From an uncultured bacterium (lineage in GTDB: Bacteria > Bacillota > Clostridia > Lachnospirales > Anaerotignaceae): a stretch of 15,521 nt of DNA. Numbering within the stretch: position 1 is the stretch's first letter; the number at the start of each line of letters is the position of its first letter. The translations under genes were made by a program, and so were the position numbers. Below the pieces are notes generated by a model that saw nothing but the letters and a program-made list of their open reading frames with translations, was not told the origin of the DNA and did no database searches. The DNA lies in contig CAJMNV010000033.1 in the NCBI GenBank assembly GCA_905214825.1, positions 1 through 15,521 of the forward strand, written 5' to 3'. This document shows positions 7,072 through 14,000 of the stretch, piece after piece.

Positions 7072-7617
7072 TTGTCAGAACAATCAAAGTATTACTCCAT
7101 CGGGAAAGTTTCTACTTTATGTAATGTTCCTGTAAAAACATTACGTTATTATGATCAAATAGGTTTATTGGTTCCGCAGTACCGCAAAGAAACAAGTCAT
7201 TATCGCTATTATGAACATACGCAATTACTCACTTTGCACATCATTCGTAAATTGCGTTTTCTTGGTGTCTCTCTCAAAGATATCCAACAAATCATCTGAA
7301 ATTGTGACAATGCCGCTATGGAACGATGTGTTATCTCTAGAATGGATGAAATATCTAAAAATATCCAAGAATTGCAAGAACAATTTGTCATTGGTGAAAG
7401 CTTATTGCAACGATTAGAAGTAGGAAATGTATTTTTACAGATAAAAGAAAAACAAAATCAAGATACGCATGCGATACAAATCGAACAAATTCCAACTTGT
7501 AATGTTATTTTCACACGAAGAGTAAAATCAAATTATCAAAACTCTGATGTTTCTATTGATGTCTGTGCTGTAGAAAATCATATAACCAAAATTATCATTC
7601 CCGTAAAAAAAACATAA
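7072..7617 (+). pseudogene. MerR-family regulator broken by an in-frame TGA
   Basis: The first part encodes a complete MerR DNA-binding domain: Y-Y-S-I-G-K-V-S, V-P-V-K-T-L-R-Y-Y-D-Q-I-G-L-L-V-P and Y-R-Y-Y, then the R-K-L-R-F-L-G-V-S-L-K-D-I-Q-Q-I-I segment. TGA at 7297-7299 then interrupts the frame. Reading continues in the same frame through a coiled-coil linker (M-D-E-I-S-K-N-I-Q-E-L) into the beginning of a BmrR/GyrI-like effector domain (P-T-C-N-V-I-F-T-R-R-V). That domain stops after about 45 residues instead of the usual 150 or so and seems to have lost its middle. GAA to TGA would explain the stop. Intact relatives bind hydrophobic effectors and activate efflux or metabolic genes. 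The start is uncertain: TTG at 7072 has AGAAAG 11 nt upstream, and TTG at 7063 has almost no spacing. A truncated DNA-binding peptide of about 75 residues could still be made. Confidence 0.8.
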
Positions 7618-7675
7618 TTTTTATTTTAAAAATATCCTTCTTTCAAAATTTATATCATATATCATGAAGATATAC

Positions 7676-7722
7676 AAATATCCCACTTTGCACAACTTAT
7701 CTTAAAAAGTGGGATATTTTTT
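7676..7722 (+). terminator. Terminator after the merR pseudogene
   Basis: A 14-bp perfect stem (AAATATCCCACTTT and its complement) with a 16-nt loop is followed by a run of T to 7722. It sits between two convergent units, so it may also stop transcription arriving from the brnQ remnant on the minus strand. Confidence 0.8.
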
Positions 7723-7738
7723 CAATTTATTGATATTA

Positions 7739-8364
7739 TCATTCATTTACACAACTGGATATTTCTGCTTCTACCTTTTTATTTTTTGAAAAAAGATATA
7801 CACACACCATCACAATGGCACAAACTGGTACCCATGTCAATTTCCATTGTGCAAATGGCAATTTCAAGTAAATATTCAAAAACCAATCAAATTTTAAATT
7901 CAGCAAATTATTATAAGTATACATACCATCTAATATGCCGAAAAAGACACTCACAATAATCCCCCACTTACACACTGCCAAATGTCTTGGATTTCGACAA
8001 TCCGACATAAACACATAGTACAATACCAAAATGATGCACCAGGATAAATTGCATCTTGAATAGGTGCTACATATGTCAGAATATTTGTCAATCCAATCGC
8101 TCCAATAATCGCACTAAAAATACACACAATCGCAATAGACTTCTTATAACCCAATTTCTTATTGGAAACATCTTCGCAATATTCCGCTGTTGTCGCACTA
8201 ATGCCGATTGCTGTTGTCAAAGACGCAAACACAAGACCAATAGAGAAAATTGTTCCGCCGATTGTTCCCAATAATTCAAATGCAACCTGTGTATATAATG
8301 TAACATACTGTAATACAATGGTTCCACCTGTATTTGCCCCTACAATCATATGCCCTAAATGTGT
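7739..8364 (-). pseudogene. brnQ: brnQ remnant: C-terminal half of a branched-chain amino acid carrier
   Basis: About 207 codons resemble the C-terminal half of BrnQ, the Na+-coupled branched-chain amino acid transporter (LIVCS family, usually about 430-450 residues with 12 membrane helices). Recognisable pieces in order are G-G-T-I-F-S-I-G-L-V-F-A-S-L-T-T-A-I-G, then the E-Y-C-E-D-V-S loop, a hydrophobic helix leading to A-P-I-Q-D-A-I-Y-P-G, and W-G-I-I-V-S-V-F-F-G-I-L-D-G near the C terminus. The N-terminal half is absent: its place is taken by the CoA-transferase gene, to which the remnant is joined in frame near 8365. A single missing base between 8035 and 8036 shifts the frame inside the Y-P-G-A-I-I-L-V-L-Y-Y segment; the reading frame before it runs on to a stop at 7951, while the proper frame continues to 7739. 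No functional carrier can be made. Confidence 0.85.
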
Positions 8365-9515
8365 CAGAGACAACAAGCCACCATAAATAATATCGTTATC
8401 TTCTCCAAGCAGCGGAGCCCCTTTTTGTACACAATCTTGTTCTCCATGAATGGGTGTACTTGGGATACGAATTTCTGCCTCCATTCCCTTCTGATAAACA
8501 TGCCACAACATATTGCGAGATTGTAATTGCGGATGTTCAGCAGCTTCTGGAATTGTCAAACTCACACCAAAAGGAATGCCAAGTTTTGTAATACTTTCTT
8601 CTAATTCAGCAATGGTTTTTGTCTGTGTCCATCTTTCTATCATTGGCTTCAAAGATGTCAGATAATTTTCACATCTTGCAAGGTTTGTTTTATACAGAGG
8701 ATTTTCAATCAAATCCGTTCTCCCCATTGCACCACAAAGACCTGCAAACATTTTATCTGTACCGCAGCCCATAACAAATGCACCATCTTTTGCTTGAAAG
8801 GAATCAAACGGTGCAATACTTGGACCTTGATTGCCTGCACGATAAGGCGTTTTGGCATCAATGGTATATTCCACTACAAAATTTTTCATTACAGAAAAAA
8901 GGGTATCCACCATTGCTACATCCAAACGTCTGCCAACGCCTGTTTTTTCTCTTTCATACAATGCCATCAAAATCCCCATACAAAGATATGCCCCAGAGTA
9001 GTTATCTCCAACAGAAGGGCCAATTTTACATGGTTACATGGTGGGCCATCTGCAAAACCAGTTACGCTCATCATACCACTCATCGCCTGTGCAACAATAT
9101 CATAGCAAGGACGAAAAGCCAAAGGGCCTTCTAAACCAAATCCACTGATAGAACCATAAATAATACAAGGATTGATTTCTTTCAGCACATCATAGGAAAA
9201 CCCCAATTTATCCAAAACACCAACTTTATAGTTTTCACAGACAACATCCACTGTTTTTACCAATTCACGAAAAATCTGTTTTCCTTTTTCTGATGCAAGA
9301 TTTCGTGTAATGCCTTTTTTATTTTGATTGATATATGCATAATACCCACTATAATCATTTTTCATAGGCCCCCAGCCTCTTGTTTGGTCACCGCTGCCAG
9401 GGCGTTCAATTTTAATAACTTCTGCACCATGGTCAGCCAAGTTCATCGTACAAAACAGACCGCTATAAGCTTGTGTCAAATCCAAAACACGAATTCCTTC
9501 CAATGGTCTATTCAT
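8365..9515 (-). pseudogene. Family III (CaiB/BaiF) CoA-transferase, frameshifted
   Basis: Family III CoA-transferases move CoA between acids through an aspartyl-CoA thioester; relatives include formyl-CoA transferase, CaiB and the Clostridium 2-hydroxyacid CoA-transferases. The N-terminal part is typical: M-N-R-P-L-E-G-I-R-V-L-D-L-T, then A-D-H-G-A-E-V-I-K-I-E-R-P-G-x-G-D and Y-Y-A-Y-I-N-Q-N-K-K-G-I. The frame is lost at an 8-bp tandem duplication (9026-9041), a few codons before the V-G-D-N-Y-S-G segment that should carry the catalytic Asp, by analogy with formyl-CoA transferase. After it the other frame encodes the rest up to A-P-L-L-G-E-D-N-D. The last 20 or so residues are missing and the frame runs into the brnQ remnant. 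The start is ATG at 9515 with AGAGGTGGG upstream. The substrate is unknown; the neighbouring lyase suggests an amino acid such as beta-alanine. Confidence 0.88.
9026..9041. repeat. 8-bp tandem duplication causing a frameshift
   Basis: Two perfect adjacent copies of TTACATGG (CCATGTAA on the coding strand). Removing one copy restores the CoA-transferase frame across G-P-P-C-K-I-G-P-S-V-G-D-N-Y-S-G, so the extra copy is the inactivating change. Confidence 0.9.
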
Positions 9516-9580
9516 AATCCCACCTCTTTTTCTTTTTTTAACAATCTCATAAATTGATATGTATTTGATACTGGATATAC

Positions 9581-9616
9581 AAAAAGCCCAAAACGAATTT
9601 CCGTTATGGGATTTTT
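9581..9616 (-). terminator. Terminator after the ammonia-lyase gene
   Basis: On the minus strand an imperfect stem (AAAAATCCCATAACG with its partner, two mismatches) closes a short loop and ends in GGGCTTTTTG. It lies between the lyase stop codon and the transferase start, so the transferase gene may have been transcribed separately or by read-through. Confidence 0.65.
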
Positions 9617-9672
9617 GCAGCAAACATATGTTTATTCTAAAACACGATAGAGAGCGTAATAGAATAAGTTGT

Positions 9673-10140
9673 TTAAATACAAAACAACAATGATTCAGGA
9701 TGTTTTACATCTTTAAAAGAAGATTCCTGAGGACCCCTCTGAGCTTTCTTCGCAATATACAAACTACCAATCGCTCTACCACACAGTACAGGAGGTTCAC
9801 ATGCGGTTGCTGCTGTATGTGCAATACCTGTCATATCTGCCTCTGTTTGGTTGAGCATCATTGCAACTTTCCATGCTTCAAATTTGCATGTATAGGACTG
9901 CTTACCAACTTTTTCAATCCAACCATGGTATTCCATAAAGTCACCTACATATACAGGTGCTGTAAATTCGATGTCTTTGTAACCCAAGAATAAACTGATG
10001 TCACCATCTACATAAACCATCAGTTCTGTACCTACATCACCCCACTGATTTACAATTCTTGCACCATTTACCAAATCCCCTACATAATGACCATCTTTTG
10101 CACGCATCATCAAATGATGTACTACTTTTTTACCTACCAT
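9673..10140 (-). CDS. acl: Beta-alanyl-CoA:ammonia lyase
   Basis: This 155-residue single-domain hot-dog-fold protein should interconvert beta-alanyl-CoA with acryloyl-CoA plus ammonia in the cytoplasm, a step of beta-alanine fermentation. From memory the sequence follows the Clostridium propionicum enzyme almost residue for residue over long blocks: M-V-G-K-K-V-V-H-H-L-M-M, then N-G-A-R-I-V-N-Q-W-G-D-V-G-T-E-L, F-L-G-Y-K-D-I-E-F-T-A-P-V-Y-V-G-D and C-E-P-P-V-L-C-G-R-A. The related 3-aminobutyryl-CoA ammonia-lyase of lysine fermentation has a similar fold but different blocks, so it is the weaker alternative. Compared with the roughly 145 residues I recall, this protein has a slightly longer segment before C-E-P-P and a new tail after K-H-P-E. 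The ATG has AAGGAGGT 6 nt upstream. A candidate promoter with perfect TTGACA lies 55-85 nt upstream and a terminator follows, so it is probably a single transcription unit. It is the only intact gene of this metabolic patch. Confidence 0.88.
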   Translation of the reverse strand: MVGKKVVHHLMMRAKDGHYVGDLVNGARIVNQWGDVGTELMVYVDGDISLFLGYKDIEFTAPVYVGDFMEYHGWIEKVGKQSYTCKFEAWKVAMMLNQTEADMTGIAHTAATACEPPVLCGRAIGSLYIAKKAQRGPQESSFKDVKHPESLLFCI

Positions 10141-10195
10141 AATGTTTACCTCCTTTTTTCCTTTTGATATGTAATGTATTTTTTTACACTTTCAC

Positions 10196-10224
10196 TTTAA
10201 TGGATACATTTACAGGAGTGTCAA
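10196..10224 (-). promoter_or_regulatory. Candidate promoter of the ammonia-lyase gene
   Basis: The minus strand has a perfect -35 box TTGACA, 17 nt, then ATTAAA, which matches the -10 consensus at only three positions. The start site would be about 50 nt before the ATG. A weak -10 next to a perfect -35 might mean activator dependence. Confidence 0.4.
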
Positions 10225-10458
10225 TACACAAAATAAAGTTTTTATCATTATTTTGAATATTTTTTTTAGAAGTTTCCACTTAGAAGATAGTTATGACAAA
10301 TTATAAAATTTCGTACAATATAGAAAAAGTCTACCGTAAATTTTATCATGTAGCGACTTGAAAAACCGTCACATAACAAATATCACTGTCTATGTTATAT
10401 ATCACCAGTTGTTTCTTCTTTCTTGTTCAGTGGAGAGTTTTTATAGATATTTTTCCGT

Positions 10459-10491
10459 AAAAAAAGCAGTGAGATTTTTTATTCTCACTGC
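10459..10491 (-). terminator. Terminator of lepA
   Basis: On the minus strand a perfect 9-bp stem GCAGTGAGA/TCTCACTGC with an 8-nt A-rich loop is followed by seven T. It lies about 100 nt after the lepA stop codon. Confidence 0.9.
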
Positions 10492-10590
10492 CTCAAATTT
10501 ATTTTTTTCGTATAAAAATTGGTATGCCATTTGTCAAAATCGGCGTTTTTTTCTAGCAAAAACAGCTTATTTTTGCCTTGTAATCATCAT

Positions 10591-12408
10591 TTATTCTTCA
10601 TCCAGTTTCAATACACTCATAAATGCCTGTTGTGGCACTTCTACGCTGCCAATTTGACGCATACGTTTTTTCCCTTCTTTTTGTTTTTCCAACAATTTTT
10701 TCTTACGGGAAATATCTCCACCATAACATTTTGCCAATACGTCTTTTCGCATTGCACTGATGGTTTCTCTTGCAATAATTTTACTGCCAATCGCTGCTTG
10801 AATGGGAATTTCAAACAAATGTCTCGGGATTTCTTTTTTCAGTTTTTCACACATTTTTCTACCACGTTCTACCGCAGACAATTTATGCACAATAAATGAC
10901 AAAGCATCCACAGGCTCTCTGTTTACCAATATATCCAATTTTACCAATTCACTTTCTTTATACCCAATCAATGTATAATCAAAAGAAGCATATCCACGAC
11001 TTCTGGATTTCAGCACATCAAAGAAATCATAAATAATTTCATTCAACGGCATTTCATACACCAGCATCACACGGGTATCATCTAAATATTCCATGCTAAT
11101 ATAATCCCCACGTCTTTGCTGACATAATTCCATAATCGGGCCAACATAATCTTTGGGCAACATAATTTCCGCTTTGACAATGGGTTCTTCCATTTTTGCA
11201 ATTCTTGCAGGGTCAGGCATATTGCTTGGGTTAGACAAATCAAAACTTGTACCATCTGTCAAATACACTTTATAAATAACACTTGGTGCAGTTGTCACCA
11301 AATCCAAGTTATACTCTCTTTCCAAACGTTCTTGCACAATTTCCAGATGCAAAAGCCCCAAGAAACCACAACGAAACCCAAATCCCAATGCCACAGAAGT
11401 TTCTGGCTCAAAGAACAAAGAGGCATCATTGAGCTGTAATTTTTCCAAAGCATCTCTCAAATCCGGATATTTTGCCCCGTCCACAGGGAACACACCACAA
11501 TACACCATCGGATTTACTTTTTTATACCCAGGCAATGCCTCTGTTGTAGGTCTTGCAAACTCCGTAACCGTATCGCCTACACGTGTATCAGATACATTTT
11601 TGATACTTGCTGTAAAATATCCAACCATACCTGCACGCAATTCTTCCACAGGCAAAAATCTACCAGGGCCAAAAATTCCCACTTCTACAACATCAAATTC
11701 TTTTCCGGTTGCCATCATTTTTACTTTGGAACCTTTTTTAATTACACCATCAAACACACGCATCAAAACAATCACGCCACGATACTGGTCATACACACTG
11801 TCAAATATCAATGCTTTCAGTGGTGCATCTGGGTCACCGCTTGGTGCAGGAATGTCAGTAATAACTCTTTCCAACACATCTTCAATATTGATACCATTTT
11901 TTGCGGAAATTTCTGGTGCATCTTCCGCAGGAATACCAATAATGTCTTCAATTTCTTGTTTTGCCCATGCAGGGTTTGCACTTGGCAAATCAATTTTATT
12001 GATAACCGGCAATATCTCCAAATTGTTATCCAATGCCAAATATACATTTGCCAAAGTTTGTGCTTCAATCCCTTGTGCAGCGTCCACAATCAATATTGCT
12101 CCTTCACACGCTGCCAAAGAACGGGAAACTTCATAATTGAAATCGACATGCCCCGGTGTATCAATCAAATTAAATTCATATTCTTCCCCATCTTTTGCTT
12201 TATAAATCAAACGCACTGCCTGTGATTTGATTGTAATGCCTCTTTCTCTTTCCAAATCCATATTATCCAGCACTTGCTCTTGCATTTCTCTGTCTGTCAG
12301 CAATCCTGTTTTTTGTATCAATCTATCTGCAAGTGTCGATTTTCCATGGTCAATATGTGCCACAATACAGAAATTTCTGATATGGCTTTGTCTGTCTTTG
12401 TTGGACAT
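10591..12408 (-). CDS. lepA: Elongation factor 4 (LepA), translational GTPase
   Basis: LepA/EF4 is a ribosome-associated GTPase that acts on stalled or initiating ribosomes in the cytoplasm or at the membrane. The 605-residue length is normal for the family. G1 is AHIDHGKST (residues 17-25), switch I contains E-R-E-R-G-I-T-I-K-S-Q (53-63), G3 is DTPGH (83-87), G4 is NKID (137-140) and an S-A-K G5 follows. Domain II, the EF-G-like domains with C-G-F-R-C-G-F-L-G-L-L-H, and the LepA-specific C-terminal domain rich in Lys/Arg are all present. The start is ATG with AGGAGGGG 7 nt upstream. It is transcribed from an extended -10 promoter (12511-12540) with a leader of about 95 nt that carries a terminator-like hairpin, and it ends at the 10459-10491 terminator. 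It appears to be transcribed alone; hemN and other usual neighbours are not seen downstream. Confidence 0.97.
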   Translation of the reverse strand: MSNKDRQSHIRNFCIVAHIDHGKSTLADRLIQKTGLLTDREMQEQVLDNMDLERERGITIKSQAVRLIYKAKDGEEYEFNLIDTPGHVDFNYEVSRSLAACEGAILIVDAAQGIEAQTLANVYLALDNNLEILPVINKIDLPSANPAWAKQEIEDIIGIPAEDAPEISAKNGINIEDVLERVITDIPAPSGDPDAPLKALIFDSVYDQYRGVIVLMRVFDGVIKKGSKVKMMATGKEFDVVEVGIFGPGRFLPVEELRAGMVGYFTASIKNVSDTRVGDTVTEFARPTTEALPGYKKVNPMVYCGVFPVDGAKYPDLRDALEKLQLNDASLFFEPETSVALGFGFRCGFLGLLHLEIVQERLEREYNLDLVTTAPSVIYKVYLTDGTSFDLSNPSNMPDPARIAKMEEPIVKAEIMLPKDYVGPIMELCQQRRGDYISMEYLDDTRVMLVYEMPLNEIIYDFFDVLKSRSRGYASFDYTLIGYKESELVKLDILVNREPVDALSFIVHKLSAVERGRKMCEKLKKEIPRHLFEIPIQAAIGSKIIARETISAMRKDVLAKCYGGDISRKKKLLEKQKEGKKRMRQIGSVEVPQQAFMSVLKLDEE

Positions 12409-12465
12409 TTTGTCCCCTCCTGTATATCATATATTTATCCATTGATTACAAATCCGTACACAACA

Positions 12466-12495
12466 AAAAACAGAGTCAAATTGACATCTGTTTTT
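12466..12495 (-). promoter_or_regulatory. Terminator-like hairpin in the lepA leader
   Basis: On the minus strand AAAAACAGA pairs with TCTGTTTTT around an inner GTC/GAC stem with one bulged base, followed by a run of six T. It starts about 10 nt after the predicted lepA transcription start and about 60 nt before the ATG. It could be an attenuator, a 5' stabilising stem, or a terminator for transcription arriving from upstream. Confidence 0.5.
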
Positions 12496-12510
12496 GCCAT
12501 TATTTTCGCT

Positions 12511-12540
12511 ATTATACCATACAAAAAGCCATCAAGTCAA
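12511..12540 (-). promoter_or_regulatory. Promoter of lepA
   Basis: The minus strand has TTGACT, 18 nt, TATAAT, with an extended -10 (TGG directly before TATAAT). The predicted start lies near 12504. Confidence 0.85.
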
Positions 12541-12572
12541 ACGTCTGCTTTTGTTCTTTCACAAAAACGTTT

Positions 12573-12601
12573 TTGGCAAAAAATGCTTGTAACCATATAG
12601 A
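12573..12601 (+). promoter_or_regulatory. Promoter of cinA
   Basis: TTGGCA, 17 nt, TATAGA, about 60 nt before the cinA start. It is back to back with the lepA promoter. Confidence 0.7.
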
Positions 12602-12608
12602 AAAAAGC

Positions 12609-12634
12609 GTATCATACAAAGGTATCATACAAAG
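12609..12634. repeat. 13-bp tandem duplication in the cinA leader
   Basis: Two perfect adjacent copies of GTATCATACAAAG, directly after the predicted cinA transcription start and 11 nt before the GGAGG ribosome binding site. Confidence 0.9.
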
Positions 12635-12659
12635 AGTATATTTCGGAGGTGTTTTGACG

Positions 12660-13901
12660 TTGAAAGCAGAAATTATTGCAGTTGGTACAGAAATATTACT
12701 AGGAGATATTCTGAATACAAATGCACAATATCTATCAAAAGAATTGGCACAATTAGGTATAGAAGTTTACTTTCAAACCGTTGTCGGCGATAATCCACAA
12801 CGATTAAAAGATAGTATTTTTCATGCATTTTCCAGAGCAGATATCATCATCACCACAGGCGGTTTGGGACCAACAGAAGATGACTTAACAAAAGAAACTG
12901 CCGCAGCATATTTTGAAGAAGAATTGGTATTAGATGAAAAAGCATTTGCACAAATAAAAGCATTTTTTGACCGCATTGGCAGAACCATGACAGAAAATAA
13001 TAAAAAACAAGCTATGGTACCAAAATCCCACAGCACAGTATTGTATAATGAAAACGGTACCGCTCCTGGTATCATCATAGAAAAAAACGGAAAAATGATT
13101 GTCATGTTGCCCGGGCCTCCAAAAGAAACCGTACCCATGTTTGAAAATCAAGTAAAACCCTATCTGTTGCAAAAACAAGAATACACATTTGTATCAGAAA
13201 TATTACGTGTGGCAAGTATTGGAGAAAGTGCCATGGAAACCATGGTAAAAGATTTGATAGACAAACAAACAAACCCCACAATCGCCCCTTATGCCAAAGA
13301 TGGAGAATCTATATTGCGTATCACCGCAAAAGCAAAATCAGAAAAAGAAGCAAAAGCATTGATTGCACCTGTCAAAGCTGCATTGCGGGAACGTTTGGGA
13401 AATGCCGTTTATGCCGAAGGAGAAACCGATTTGCAAAACGTTGTTGCACAATTATTATTACAACAACACAAAACCATTGCCATTGCAGAATCTTGCACAG
13501 GTGGTTTGATTACATCAAATCTGGTAGAATGTGCAGGCATTTCTGATGTATTGTTGGAAGGCTGTGTGACATACACAAACAATGCAAAAATCCATCGTTT
13601 GGGTGTAAAAACAGAAACATTAGACACTTACACTGCTGTGAGTGAGCAAGTGGCAGCAGAAATGGCAGAAGGCGTTGCAAAAACAAGCGGTGCAGACATT
13701 GGACTTGCAACCACTGGTATTGCAGGACCAGACGGTGGTACAGAAGAAAAACCTGTTGGTTTGGTTTATATCGGTTTGCATATCCATGGCAAAACCACTG
13801 TCAAATCCTATCGTTACACAGGGCAAAGAAATAAAATCAGACAACGTGCCGCATATCAAGCTTTGGATATACTGCGAAAAAAATTACAACAAAATCCATA
13901 A
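12660..13901 (+). CDS. cinA: CinA: competence/damage-inducible protein, NMN amidase
   Basis: This 413-residue two-domain protein has the usual CinA length. The N-terminal MoCF/COG1058 domain starts M-K-A-E-I-I-A-V-G-T-E-I-L-L-G-D-I and carries T-T-G-G-L-G-P-T-E-D-D-L-T (residues 65-77); in studied homologues it hydrolyses ADP-ribose-type substrates. The C-terminal PncC domain has I-A-I-A-E-S-C-T-G-G-L-I and T-T-G-I-A-G-P-D-G-G-T; it deamidates nicotinamide mononucleotide in pyridine nucleotide salvage. I chose TTG at 12660 because GGAGG lies 10 nt upstream and the product then begins like other CinA proteins. A TTG two codons earlier is only 4 nt from that site, and the longer frame back to 12573 runs through the promoter. 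recA follows 99 nt downstream, the common Firmicutes order, but it has its own promoter. Confidence 0.95.
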   Translation: MKAEIIAVGTEILLGDILNTNAQYLSKELAQLGIEVYFQTVVGDNPQRLKDSIFHAFSRADIIITTGGLGPTEDDLTKETAAAYFEEELVLDEKAFAQIKAFFDRIGRTMTENNKKQAMVPKSHSTVLYNENGTAPGIIIEKNGKMIVMLPGPPKETVPMFENQVKPYLLQKQEYTFVSEILRVASIGESAMETMVKDLIDKQTNPTIAPYAKDGESILRITAKAKSEKEAKALIAPVKAALRERLGNAVYAEGETDLQNVVAQLLLQQHKTIAIAESCTGGLITSNLVECAGISDVLLEGCVTYTNNAKIHRLGVKTETLDTYTAVSEQVAAEMAEGVAKTSGADIGLATTGIAGPDGGTEEKPVGLVYIGLHIHGKTTVKSYRYTGQRNKIRQRAAYQALDILRKKLQQNP

Positions 13902-13926
13902 AAATTTTGATAATGAGAAATGCCAG

Positions 13927-13955
13927 TTGACAGAAAAATAAAAATCAGTTAAAAT
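13927..13955 (+). promoter_or_regulatory. Promoter of recA
   Basis: TTGACA, exactly 17 nt, TAAAAT, between the cinA stop codon and the recA start. The LexA box lies immediately downstream. Confidence 0.88.
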
Positions 13956-13956
13956 A

Positions 13957-13970
13957 AGAACATAAGTTCG
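13957..13970 (+). promoter_or_regulatory. LexA (DinR) box at the recA promoter
   Basis: AGAACATAAGTTCG contains the perfect Firmicutes SOS core GAAC-N4-GTTC. It begins one base after the -10 box and covers the expected transcription start, so bound LexA would block RNA polymerase. Confidence 0.85.
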
Positions 13971-14000
13971 ACACATCACAAAAAGAAAGGTGGTTGCACA

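Larger units (their letters stand above)
10141..10590. other. 450-nt gene-free spacer between the lyase and lepA
   Basis: Both flanking genes lie on the minus strand. The spacer holds the lyase ribosome binding site and candidate promoter near one end and the lepA terminator near the other. Between about 10225 and 10458 I see only AT-rich DNA with weak inverted repeats and no convincing coding frame, tRNA or riboswitch fold. Confidence 0.6.

Noticed and set aside
7297..7299. TGA in merR as selenocysteine or recoded codon
   Set aside because: MerR proteins have no selenocysteine at this place, no SECIS-like hairpin follows, and neighbouring genes use TGA as a normal stop; a nonsense mutation in a decayed region is simpler.
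7951..8979. A real bifunctional CoA-transferase/transporter fusion protein
   Set aside because: Both halves are incomplete, the start lies inside the transferase domain after a frameshift, and the transporter part carries a further frameshift; it is a deletion product of decaying genes.
10358..10657. Plus-strand frame over the lepA terminator and 3' end
   Set aside because: It crosses the lepA terminator hairpin, is Phe/Ser-rich from T-runs, and lacks a ribosome binding site.
11429..12136. 235-codon plus-strand frame opposite lepA
   Set aside because: Antisense shadow of the conserved lepA GTPase region; no start signal and no recognisable motif.
12573..12659. Longer cinA product starting at 12573
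   Set aside because: The extension covers the -35 and -10 boxes and the tandem repeat and has no ribosome binding site; family members begin at the M-K-A-E-I-I position.
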